Position numbers and translations under genes: made by a program
Assembly: GCA_903932545.1 (NCBI GenBank)
Contig: CAIZGT010000692.1
Coordinates: 1 to 7,261 of the forward strand
Origin: an uncultured Rhodospirillales bacterium
Lineage (GTDB): Bacteria; Pseudomonadota; Alphaproteobacteria; Acetobacterales; Acetobacteraceae
DNA: 7,261 nucleotides
Direction: 5' to 3'
In this document: positions 1 to 6,605 of the stretch, in pieces
Position numbering within the stretch: the first letter of the stretch is position 1
Layout: every line of letters starts with the position of its first letter
Notes under the pieces: model-generated
The model's input: the letters and a program-made list of their open reading frames with translations, nothing else
What the model was told of the DNA's origin: nothing
Databases searched by the model: none

Positions 1-237
1 GAAGCCAACGAGGCGTTTGCCGCTCAAGCCTGCGCGGTGAACAAGGATCTCGGCTGGGATACCGGCATGGTCAACGTCAATGGCGGTGCTATTGCCATCG
101 GCCACCCGATCGGCGCTTCGGGCGCCCGCATCCTCGTCACCCTGCTGCACGAAATGGGCACTCGCGACGCCAAAAAAGGCCTCGCCACGCTGTGCATCGG
201 CGGCGGCATGGGCGTTGCCATGTGCTTGGAGCGGTAA
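1..237 (+). CDS. phaA: acetyl-CoA acetyltransferase (beta-ketothiolase), C-terminal fragment
   Basis: This is the 3' end of a thiolase gene that begins outside the window; 78 residues and the TAA stop are visible. The enzyme condenses two acetyl-CoA into acetoacetyl-CoA, the first step of polyhydroxybutyrate synthesis, in the cytoplasm. Three hallmarks of the thiolase C-terminal domain can be read: NEAF at fragment residues 3-6, GHPIGASGAR with the catalytic His at residue 35, and CIGGGMG with the catalytic Cys at residue 65. The protein ends MCLER, as biosynthetic thiolases often do. The symbol phaA rather than atoB or a degradative thiolase is inferred from the acetoacetyl-CoA reductase gene on the same strand about 6.4 kb downstream. 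The last five codons, stop included, are duplicated immediately downstream. The thiolase family is certain; the exact pathway role is likely. Confidence 0.93.
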   Translation, partial: EANEAFAAQACAVNKDLGWDTGMVNVNGGAIAIGHPIGASGARILVTLLHEMGTRDAKKGLATLCIGGGMGVAMCLER

Positions 238-252
238 TGCTTGGAGCGGTAA
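223..252 (+). repeat. perfect 15-bp tandem duplication of the phaA 3' end
   Basis: The 15-mer TGCTTGGAGCGGTAA occurs at 223-237, where it encodes the last residues and stop of PhaA, and again without a gap or mismatch at 238-252. The second copy is untranslated because the first stop codon is intact. It is an exact head-to-tail duplication lying on the boundary between phaA and the glycan cassette. It could come from replication slippage or mark the junction of a rearrangement; the sequence alone does not decide. Confidence 0.95.
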
Positions 253-261
253 AATAATATG

Positions 262-297
262 GCGTTGTGGCGGAACGATGGTGTTCCGCCACAGCGC
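262..297 (+). terminator. long hairpin after phaA, probable transcription terminator
   Basis: Arms 266-276 (TGTGGCGGAAC) and 283-293 (GTTCCGCCACA) are perfect 11-bp inverted repeats around a 6-nt loop. The stem extends outward to 262/297 through one G-U and three G-C pairs, giving about 15 pairs. It begins 24 nt after the phaA stop, a typical position for a terminator of the phaA transcript. On the + strand no uninterrupted T-run follows, only a looser T-rich stretch at 308-318. The A/T-rich stretch 251-260 on the other side would act as a T-rich tail for minus-strand transcription. It may therefore be a weak or bidirectional terminator, or an mRNA 3'-end stabiliser. Confidence 0.5.
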
Positions 298-335
298 GCT
301 ACGTCTGTATTTGATTTTAATGGTGCGATGTTTTT

Positions 336-1022
336 ATGCTAATTCACAATATTCCGCTTGAAAATGAATTTCGTGAAAAATTGCTTCAGAATGACTATGC
401 CCGTTTGCAGTTCTCACAGCTTGGTGAGGATACGGTCATTTGGCATCATTTCCACGACCGAAAAAATGGATTCTATGTTGATATTGGCTGCCACCATCCT
501 TTCCGCTATTCTAATACAGCATTGCTTTCACTGTTTAACGGTTGGCGCGGTATCAACATTGATCTCGACCAGCGCGCCATTACGGCGTTTGAGGCGTCAC
601 GACCGCAGGATATCAACCTTCAACTCGCGATAGGTCCACGCGAGGATGAGTTGGCGGTCACGTTGTTTGAAGACGGTGCGGTAAACTCATTGGACCAAGC
701 CACGGCCCACCATCAGGCCACGCAGCGCCCTGTGTTGGGGCAGAGCCTGATCAAGGTTCGCCCATTGCGCGCGGTGTTGGATCAATATCTCCCGCCCAAT
801 ACTCAGATCAATTTCATGAATATCGATGCTGAAGGTTGGGATCATATGGTGTTAGAATCAAATGATTGGCATAATTATCGGCCAGAAATGATTGCTGTAG
901 AAACTCATAATTTTGATATTTGTAATCCGGCAAGTAATCCAACATTTCAATTTCTATCGCAGAACGGATACCGATTGACGTCACATGTCGTTGTGACTTC
1001 AATATATCAGCGGGTGCGCTAA
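336..1022 (+). CDS. FkbM family SAM-dependent methyltransferase
   Basis: A 228-residue protein with the layout of a stand-alone FkbM methyltransferase, expected to transfer a methyl group from S-adenosylmethionine, usually to a hydroxyl of a sugar or other small acceptor in the cytoplasm. Visible features in order are SQLGED at 27-32, the SAM-binding loop FYVDIGCHHP at 46-55, the acidic strand INIDLD at 73-78, and the family signature FMNIDAEGWDHMVLE at 160-174 followed by RPEMIAVE at 182-189. ATG 336 is the only plausible start, since an in-frame TAA lies at 318-320. No good Shine-Dalgarno sequence precedes it. A GT61 gene follows on the same strand about 100 nt later, so a glycan-methylating role is inferred. 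Base composition is unlike the neighbours: 841-960 is about one-third G+C by my count. The family call is firm; the substrate is unknown. Confidence 0.88.
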   Translation: MLIHNIPLENEFREKLLQNDYARLQFSQLGEDTVIWHHFHDRKNGFYVDIGCHHPFRYSNTALLSLFNGWRGINIDLDQRAITAFEASRPQDINLQLAIGPREDELAVTLFEDGAVNSLDQATAHHQATQRPVLGQSLIKVRPLRAVLDQYLPPNTQINFMNIDAEGWDHMVLESNDWHNYRPEMIAVETHNFDICNPASNPTFQFLSQNGYRLTSHVVVTSIYQRVR

Positions 1023-1121
1023 CGCATTAAACGCTTTCCCCGTTGCGCGGTGGACGATTTTGATTGTGCTGAAATGCCCACTCGCCCACATGACGGCTCC
1101 AATCATCAGCGAGACAGCAAT

Positions 1122-2279
1122 ATGATTGAAATCGCGACCACAAACATTGCCGAACTTGCTCCGCCCAGCTCTTTGCTTGATGCCCTAACCCACTGGGCTG
1201 GATTTGCGACAATGGGAAGCTCCGCCACTTCGCGTGCTGCGCCGCCTTGGGTTGAATTGCCACCGACGCCGGGAGTTGGTTGGGTTCGCGCCGGTGGACT
1301 ACCCGCGATGCAGTTGCCCCCAATGGGTTGCTCTTTTTTACGCAACGTTGAGGTGAGTGGTTCTGGTTATTTGTTCTCAAATGGCCGATTTATTCGCGAA
1401 TATAATCATTGCTCCGATGTCGCTCTTGCGCGTTTGCAAGACGAAAATTACGGCGATAACCCATTCGTCAATCTGCGTCAGAACCGGGTGACGATCAATG
1501 AGCCGGTGCTGCTGTTCACCGGGCCCGGCCACAACACTTATGGCCATTGGCTGCTTGATTTTCTGCCGCGCCTATTCATCGCGCAGAAAATGTTGGGCCT
1601 GGTCTTGAACCAGTTCCCAATCCTGTTGCCCTCCGGCACGCCAAGCTGGGCGGCAGGGATGATGCAGGAATATTGCAACATCGCGCCCGCGCAATTGCTG
1701 TATTATTCCGAAACCGATGATCTCGTGATCTGCAACCGGGTGTGTATCCCAACCTGCGGCCATAACGGCCAATATGCGATGCACCCGCTTGTGCGCGAAA
1801 CCTATGCGAGGTTGGGCGGGAGCGTTGCGCCGGAAGCGAAGCGCAAAATTTGCCTCTCACGCCGCTCTTTCAGCCTCGGCCGGGCCTTCGCCGCGCGTGA
1901 GACATTCGAGAGGATGGCGGCGGAACGCGGCTTTGATATCGTCTGCCCAGAAGAATTGAACTTCACCGAACAGGCGGCACTCTTCCGCTCAGCATCGTGT
2001 ATCCTGGGGGAAAACGGTTCTGGGTTGCACGCCTCGGTGTTTGCCGATCCAGGCACAATCGTGGCCTCGGTTGGGTTCAACTGGGTGCAATGCCACGTCA
2101 ACGCTGCCTTTGAGCAGCCTTTGATCAACCTCAACCGCGTGCAGATGCTCGAACCAGTGCCGGGCGAGCCTCAGCGTTTCACCACCAGCGAAGACGATCT
2201 ATATTCGCTGTTCGATATGATTGAACGCGTCCAACAGCACGGGCTGCAAAACGCCATTACGGGTTATGGTGACTCTTAG
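1122..2279 (+). CDS. glycosyltransferase family 61 (DUF563) protein
   Basis: A predicted 385-residue cytoplasmic glycosyltransferase of the GT61/DUF563 family, which adds sugars to polysaccharide or glycoprotein glycans. Supporting motifs are HNTYGHWLLDFLPRL at 137-151, ICLSRR at 243-248, PEELNFTEQAALF at 276-288 and GENGSGLHASVF at 296-307. The last replaces the HGAGL form found in the neighbouring GT61 gene. The start at ATG 1122 is preferred because GAGA lies 7 nt upstream. In-frame starts also exist at GTG 1050 (409 residues) and ATG 1074, but neither has a ribosome binding site, and the extra residues are polar and lack family features. It follows the FkbM gene on the same strand, which suggests co-transcription. 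The stop (2277-2279) overlaps the stop of the convergent second GT61 gene. No signal peptide or membrane segment is apparent. The sugar donor and acceptor cannot be inferred. Confidence 0.87.
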   Translation: MIEIATTNIAELAPPSSLLDALTHWAGFATMGSSATSRAAPPWVELPPTPGVGWVRAGGLPAMQLPPMGCSFLRNVEVSGSGYLFSNGRFIREYNHCSDVALARLQDENYGDNPFVNLRQNRVTINEPVLLFTGPGHNTYGHWLLDFLPRLFIAQKMLGLVLNQFPILLPSGTPSWAAGMMQEYCNIAPAQLLYYSETDDLVICNRVCIPTCGHNGQYAMHPLVRETYARLGGSVAPEAKRKICLSRRSFSLGRAFAARETFERMAAERGFDIVCPEELNFTEQAALFRSASCILGENGSGLHASVFADPGTIVASVGFNWVQCHVNAAFEQPLINLNRVQMLEPVPGEPQRFTTSEDDLYSLFDMIERVQQHGLQNAITGYGDS

Positions 2280-3400
2280 CTGCCCACCAACAAGGTAAGA
2301 GCCTGAGCAAGCCGCGCCTCAGTGATTTCACCCTGGCTGCCATTGAGGATCATGTAAGGCTGATGGCGGTTGACCGTGATCTGGTAAAAACACGCGCGCA
2401 CCGAGCCGTCGCCATCCAACTCCGTCGCCAGTTCCAGCACCCGTAATTCATCATGTCCAAACAACGTGTTCACCAGCCCCGCCCCATGCGGGGCGACGAT
2501 GCATTCCGCGTTGTAGAGGGCTTCGGCTTGGGCGCGGAAATCCATATCTTCGAAATGCATCACCGTGAAGCCGCGCGCGAGGCACATGCCCTGCACCAAA
2601 GCCGCCGCCTGCGCCCCGATCCGCGGGTCATGCGCTTTTGCGCGTGACAGCAGCAGACGGCGTGGCGCGTCTGGTCGATACTGCAGATTGGCGCGCATCT
2701 TTGCGAAGAAATGGTAAAATGGCGGCATGTCGAGAAAATCGGTCGGCTGGCGCGGGATCGACCACATGAAGCGCAGGGATTTGCAAACATAAACCCCCAT
2801 CGGCAATTGCGTCAGCCGATCCGCCAAGCCACTGAGTTCGAGCGCCTGTTGGTAGGTTCGTTCCTGATACGCCATCTCAAACCCACCCGGCCGCGCTTCA
2901 TAGCGCGGGATGGCGATTTGACAGGAAGCGGGCAGATACGGGTCTGCCGCATGGCAGCGCGCCAGCGAGTAGCACAAGAAATGGAAGTAATTGTGCCACG
3001 CGCCATCAAAGCCCACGAACACATCGTCAAGTTGATGGATCGGCAGTCCTAGACCACTCAGGTCTAGCCCAACCCGGCTGACAGCTGGGTCGGTGAAGCA
3101 GGAGGGTTCGGCAATCTTGCTGCCATCCGCTGCCACGATCAGCCCGTCCATCCCGTTGCCAATCACAAAGGCGGCGTTTGACAGGGTGTAAAGATCGAAG
3201 CGCAGGTCGGAATGCCATGTAAAATCCTCGCTGGGCGTGGCGGAATACCGATCAAAGCCTTTTGCCAAGGCCGTGAAATCCTGGCCCGGCCATACCGCTT
3301 GCGGCAGCTTCACGCGGGGTTGGGCAGGCCGGTGCCACACGGTAAATTCCGGGCGCATATGCGCGATGCTGGCTTCATTTGTGATCTTTAACGCCGTCAC
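2276..3400 (-). CDS. glycosyltransferase family 61 (DUF563) protein, second and divergent copy
   Basis: A predicted 374-residue GT61/DUF563 glycosyltransferase encoded on the minus strand. Numbered from GTG 3400, the motifs are WHNYFHFL at 135-142, RRLLLSR at 247-253, ARGFTVMHFEDMDFRAQAEALY at about 275-296, and APHGAGLVN ending at 311. The start at GTG 3400 is chosen because GGGAG lies 6 nt upstream. GTG 3421 would add seven residues but has AGGG only 2 nt away. ATG 3358 is another option. Its motifs match the HGAGL-type subgroup, whereas the + strand GT61 carries GENGSGLH, so these look like distant relatives rather than a recent duplication. It lies 46 nt after the 999-residue glycosyltransferase on the same strand and is probably translated from the same mRNA. 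It probably adds one sugar to a surface glycan; the substrate is unknown. Confidence 0.87.
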   Translation of the reverse strand: MTALKITNEASIAHMRPEFTVWHRPAQPRVKLPQAVWPGQDFTALAKGFDRYSATPSEDFTWHSDLRFDLYTLSNAAFVIGNGMDGLIVAADGSKIAEPSCFTDPAVSRVGLDLSGLGLPIHQLDDVFVGFDGAWHNYFHFLCYSLARCHAADPYLPASCQIAIPRYEARPGGFEMAYQERTYQQALELSGLADRLTQLPMGVYVCKSLRFMWSIPRQPTDFLDMPPFYHFFAKMRANLQYRPDAPRRLLLSRAKAHDPRIGAQAAALVQGMCLARGFTVMHFEDMDFRAQAEALYNAECIVAPHGAGLVNTLFGHDELRVLELATELDGDGSVRACFYQITVNRHQPYMILNGSQGEITEARLAQALTLLVGS

Positions 3401-3406
3401 ACCTGT

Positions 3407-3411
3407 CTCCC
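3407..3411 (-). promoter_or_regulatory. ribosome binding site that favours GTG 3400
   Basis: On the minus strand, GGGAG at 3411-3407 stands 6 nt before GTG 3400. The upstream in-frame GTG at 3421 has only AGGG (3427-3424) 2 nt away, which is too close for normal initiation. This site is the main reason for choosing the shorter GT61 reading frame. Confidence 0.5.
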
Positions 3412-3446
3412 GAATCGGCACAGCCCTGTCGGGCCGCCTTATACGC

Positions 3447-6446
3447 TCAGCTTATCGACAATATACGAGACACTGCTTGGGTGAACTGGGCGGGGCTGCA
3501 TTCCTGTTCGACGCGCGCCAACGCGTTTTCGCGCAACGTATTCCACAGAGTTTGATCGCCATAAGCCGCCACCAGCGCCGCCGCAAACGCGGCCGGTTCA
3601 TCAGGTGATGCAGCGATCAGATCGCTGCCAGCGGTCCAGCCGAGTTGTGCTGCGATCAGGTCAGTCCCCATCACCGGAAGTCCATGTGCTGCGGCCTCGT
3701 GCACCTTGAACGGAATCCCCGCCGCAAACCGCGTGGGGGCAAGGAACAGGCGGGAATTGTCATACAGTGCTGTCGGGTCCGATACGAAACCATGCACCAC
3801 CACGTCGGGCCCCGCCAACACCACCGGCGCATCGAAGCCCGGCTTGACGAAGCCTGCGATGTGCAACTGCACACCCTTCAGCTTGCGCTGCACCAGGGGC
3901 CAAACCTTGGCGATGAACCAGCGCAGCCCATCCACGTTTGGCGTGCCCGCCTCATACAAAGCGCCCAACGCCAGAATATCGCGCCGCGGTTTGAAGCCAT
4001 TCGGCGTTGGTCGCGCAATTTGGGCATGGCCGAGCAAATGCAGGCGCGGCAAGCCAAGTTCCGTCAGCTGCGCCTGCTCCGGCGCGCTGACGCTCACCAC
4101 ATCGCGCACCAGATGCGCCAGCTTCATCTCCCGCTTCAGCGCGCGGGCGAGGTCGAATTTGCGCTTGGACAATTGCGCCTGTGCCGCCTCTCGATTGCAG
4201 GCCAGCGCCTCAGTGTCGAGAATGAGATGCGCGCGCGATATTTTGCTCCACGTGTCGTTGTCCAACGCTGCGACCAGACGCTGGAGGTTATGGGCGCGAC
4301 AGAGCCAGATATGATCGTAATACTCCGCCCGCTCCGCGAAAAATCTCGCAGCGTGAGTGATGTCGTGATTGCGCAGCAACTCAACCGACTCATCAAACCC
4401 CGCGCGCGGATTGGCGGGCACGTCAGATGGGTTTATCGGCAGCACCGTCACTTCGCAGCCGAGTTCAACCAAGGCGGCCACCACATCGGCCGCGCGCACA
4501 AAGCCGGAGCCGAGATGGCGATACGGGATCACATCCTCCACCACCAGCACCCGCTCACGCCGCGTCGTGCTGCGGCCGAACACCGCGCGGGCGGGATTGG
4601 GCGGCGTTTTGCCGAGCAGCCAGTTGCGATGTTTGGACAGGAAAATATCGCGGTTGCGCCGCATCAGCGCGCGCGGTGCGTCTGGGTTGCGGCTGGAGCC
4701 GTATTCCAAATGCACAATCACCACGCTCGGGTCGTAAACCACGCGATGGCCGGATTTCCACACCCGCACGCACAGATCGGTGTCTTCGTAGTATGCCGGT
4801 GAGAAATCGGTGTCCAAGCCGCCCAACTGCAGCAGCAGATCGCGCCGGACCAGCAAGAACAGGCCGGAGACGAAATCCACGTCACGCGGCATTTCAAATT
4901 CAGGCTCGAACGGATCGCGGTCACGGCCATAGCCGCAGGCGCTGCCGTCGTTGAACAAAATGCAGCCTGCCTCCTGCAACTGCCCATGCGTGCGCACCAC
5001 CCGCCCGCCCAGCGCGCCGATATCCGGCTCGGCGTCCATCCGCTTGAGCGCCTGCGCCAGCGCGTTGGGCGGCAGCATCACATCGTTGTTGAGCAGCAGC
5101 ACATAGCGCCCGCGTGCGGCAGCGATGCCCTGGTTGGAGGCGAGCAGGAAGCCGAGATTGCTCTCATTGCGGATCAGCCGCAGCCCCTGCACCCGCGTCT
5201 CAATCTGCCGCACGGTGTCAGACGAGCCGTTGTCGATCAAAATCGTCTCAAAGCTCGCCTCCGCACTGCCAGATAGCGACAGCAGGGTTTGCACTGTCAG
5301 GTCGAACTGGTTGTAGGCGCAGATCACCACGCTGATATCGGGCTGCTCTGGCGCGGGCAGAACGATCGTGGCACTGGCGCTGGCGGTGGCCCACAGATGG
5401 GCGAAGCGGGTGAAGATATCCTTCCCCGCAATCTCCTGTCCGGCGCGCTGCGCCAGCGGCTTGGCGTGCGCCGCCGCCACCGCAGACAGCCCGCTGCGTT
5501 TGCCATGGCGGAGGTAGTGGTCAAACGCTGTCAGATTGACATCATCTGCCAGCACCCGCGCCACATCGAGATGGGCGGCATAGACAGCCGGGTCAAACCA
5601 CGGGCTCGGCGCTCGGTTCTCAAACCGGCCATGATCGATGAAATGCTGAAACCCGCTGCGCAACGCCCCGGCCTCGATGGCGTGGCCGATATCAGGATAG
5701 CGGCTGGCATAGAAGGCTTCATCGAAATCGGCACTGCCGAGATAACGCGCAGGCGTTGGGTTGGTGAGGAAATGATGGAGCGCGGAGCTGTAATGCCCCT
5801 CGGCAATCAGGTCCTCCACCTCGTCATACATCGCCAGATACCAATCCGGGTCGAAATAGAGAGACAGCCGCAGATTGCCGAGCCAGGGCGAGGTCAGCAG
5901 CGCGGTGAACGGAAAATCCTTCAGCCCGGCGCCTGCCATCAGCATCAAGGCGTCGAAGAAATAACTGCCCGAGATCACGCTCTGCCCATTCACCAGCTCG
6001 CTCTGACCGGTGGTGAGGAAGTGGTGATAGCCGTTGATCCAGCCGCCAGCTTCCAGGGTTGCATCGTCCATATCCGAGCGGCGCTGCCGGTAAAGCTGCT
6101 CGGTGAACAACCAATGCGGATCATGCGAGCGAAACCCAGCGGTGCAGTAATGCGCGAAGCCAGAGGTCAGTTGCCCAAGTTGGACACCCTGCAGCACCGC
6201 TGGATAGCGCGCGCGATAGAAGGATTCGTCGAAATACGGATTGGGGCTATGGGCGCGCTTCACACCCACGCGGGTGTAATGCGCCAGCGGATCGCTTGGC
6301 TCGCCGGGCAGCAGGCGGTGCATATAGGTTGCCGCATACCATTCGGCATCGAAACTGTCCCACAAGCAGGGGGCGTCCATCTTGGTTGCCGCCTCGGCGT
6401 CCTCAACTGACCTCAGTGGCGTTGCGATAGCTTTGGCGTCGTCCAT
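3447..6446 (-). CDS. repeat-containing bifunctional glycosyltransferase (repeat array + GT2 + GT4)
   Basis: A 999-residue protein with three parts. Residues 30-320 hold about six or seven units spaced roughly 42 residues apart. Each starts with an aromatic/acidic FD..(F/W)Y motif (F32, F72, F114, degenerate near 163, F198, F241, F284) and ends about 26 residues later with H(Y/F). An Ala-rich linker (321-368) follows. Residues 371-610 are a GT2 (GT-A fold) domain: ISVVICAYNQ at 371-380, DNGSSD at 405-410, NLGF at 430-433, LLNND at 451-455 and EDTD at 554-557. Residues 632-999 are a GT4 (GT-B fold) domain with ALGALYEAGTPNVDGL at 827-841, a VVVHGFVSD stretch at 882-890, and a donor-site-like FKVHEAAAHGLPVMGTD at 913-929. 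It should add two sugars in the cytoplasm, probably to a surface glycan. ATG 6446 has GGGA 8 nt upstream; ATG 6380 is an alternative. It heads the minus-strand pair with the GT61 gene. Confidence 0.9.
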   Translation of the reverse strand: MDDAKAIATPLRSVEDAEAATKMDAPCLWDSFDAEWYAATYMHRLLPGEPSDPLAHYTRVGVKRAHSPNPYFDESFYRARYPAVLQGVQLGQLTSGFAHYCTAGFRSHDPHWLFTEQLYRQRRSDMDDATLEAGGWINGYHHFLTTGQSELVNGQSVISGSYFFDALMLMAGAGLKDFPFTALLTSPWLGNLRLSLYFDPDWYLAMYDEVEDLIAEGHYSSALHHFLTNPTPARYLGSADFDEAFYASRYPDIGHAIEAGALRSGFQHFIDHGRFENRAPSPWFDPAVYAAHLDVARVLADDVNLTAFDHYLRHGKRSGLSAVAAAHAKPLAQRAGQEIAGKDIFTRFAHLWATASASATIVLPAPEQPDISVVICAYNQFDLTVQTLLSLSGSAEASFETILIDNGSSDTVRQIETRVQGLRLIRNESNLGFLLASNQGIAAARGRYVLLLNNDVMLPPNALAQALKRMDAEPDIGALGGRVVRTHGQLQEAGCILFNDGSACGYGRDRDPFEPEFEMPRDVDFVSGLFLLVRRDLLLQLGGLDTDFSPAYYEDTDLCVRVWKSGHRVVYDPSVVIVHLEYGSSRNPDAPRALMRRNRDIFLSKHRNWLLGKTPPNPARAVFGRSTTRRERVLVVEDVIPYRHLGSGFVRAADVVAALVELGCEVTVLPINPSDVPANPRAGFDESVELLRNHDITHAARFFAERAEYYDHIWLCRAHNLQRLVAALDNDTWSKISRAHLILDTEALACNREAAQAQLSKRKFDLARALKREMKLAHLVRDVVSVSAPEQAQLTELGLPRLHLLGHAQIARPTPNGFKPRRDILALGALYEAGTPNVDGLRWFIAKVWPLVQRKLKGVQLHIAGFVKPGFDAPVVLAGPDVVVHGFVSDPTALYDNSRLFLAPTRFAAGIPFKVHEAAAHGLPVMGTDLIAAQLGWTAGSDLIAASPDEPAAFAAALVAAYGDQTLWNTLRENALARVEQECSPAQFTQAVSRILSIS

Positions 6447-6468
6447 GTGCGGTCCCGGTCTGCCGTCT

Positions 6469-6490
6469 CCTGCTCCAAATTTGAGGCAGG
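6469..6490. promoter_or_regulatory. 22-bp imperfect palindrome upstream of the large glycosyltransferase gene
   Basis: The segment reads CCTGC, TC, CAAATTTG, AG, GCAGG. The outer 5-bp arms and the central 8 bp are perfectly symmetric and only the two intervening dinucleotides break the dyad, so 18 of 22 positions agree. It ends 22 bp before the ATG of the minus-strand glycosyltransferase gene and lies in the divergent region shared with phaB. An A/T core flanked by symmetric G/C arms suits a dimeric repressor site. This is a sequence observation only; no regulator is identified. Confidence 0.35.
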
Positions 6491-6522
6491 CGCGCGCATG
6501 ATGTTACCGCGCGGGTTCGATA

Positions 6523-6539
6523 TTGGCACCCCCGTTTCA
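6523..6539 (+). promoter_or_regulatory. possible sigma-54-like promoter facing phaB
   Basis: The sequence TTGGCAC at 6523-6529 matches the -24 element of sigma-54 promoters. After the correct interval (GG at 6525-6526, ten nucleotides, then position 6537) comes TTTCA, one base off the -12 element TTGCW. The missing base is the normally near-invariant G, which weakens the case. Transcription would start about 110 nt before the phaB ATG. No canonical -35/-10 pair for either divergent gene could be assigned with confidence. Confidence 0.2.
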
Positions 6540-6605
6540 TTCCCTGCCGCAAGAGGTTGATGCGAATAGCCGAAATAAAATCGAAACGTCCGCTCGTCCC
6601 CCCTG

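Noticed and set aside
1050..1121. A longer GTG-initiated N-terminus for the + strand GT61 gene
   Set aside because: There is no Shine-Dalgarno sequence before GTG 1050 or ATG 1074, and the 24 extra residues are polar with no family similarity that I can see. ATG 1122 is better supported, though the longer forms cannot be excluded.
238..1121. Plus-strand promoters for the FkbM and GT61 genes
   Set aside because: TTGATT at 311 has a 17-nt spacer to TTATGC, but that -10 would overlap the start codon. No convincing -35/-10 pair was found in 253-335 or 1023-1121.
3645..4802. A 385-codon open frame on the + strand, opposite the large glycosyltransferase gene
   Set aside because: It is the antisense shadow of a high-GC coding region. 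Its product is rich in Arg, His and Gln with no recognisable motif, whereas the minus-strand frame has clear GT2 and GT4 signatures.
5289..6410. A 373-codon open frame on the + strand, opposite the repeat region
   Set aside because: Also an antisense shadow. It shows no domain, no ribosome binding site worth noting and biased composition; the repeat periodicity is meaningful only on the minus strand.
6470..6482. TTGGAGC on the minus strand matching part of the phaA-end 15-mer, as a possible inverted boundary repeat
   Set aside because: Only seven consecutive bases match, which is expected by chance over this length, so it does not support flanking repeats of a mobile element.
6491..6513. CGCGCG-N11-CGCGCG possible hairpin in the divergent region
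   Set aside because: The arms are short, self-complementary CG runs expected by chance in GC-rich DNA, and there is no supporting context.
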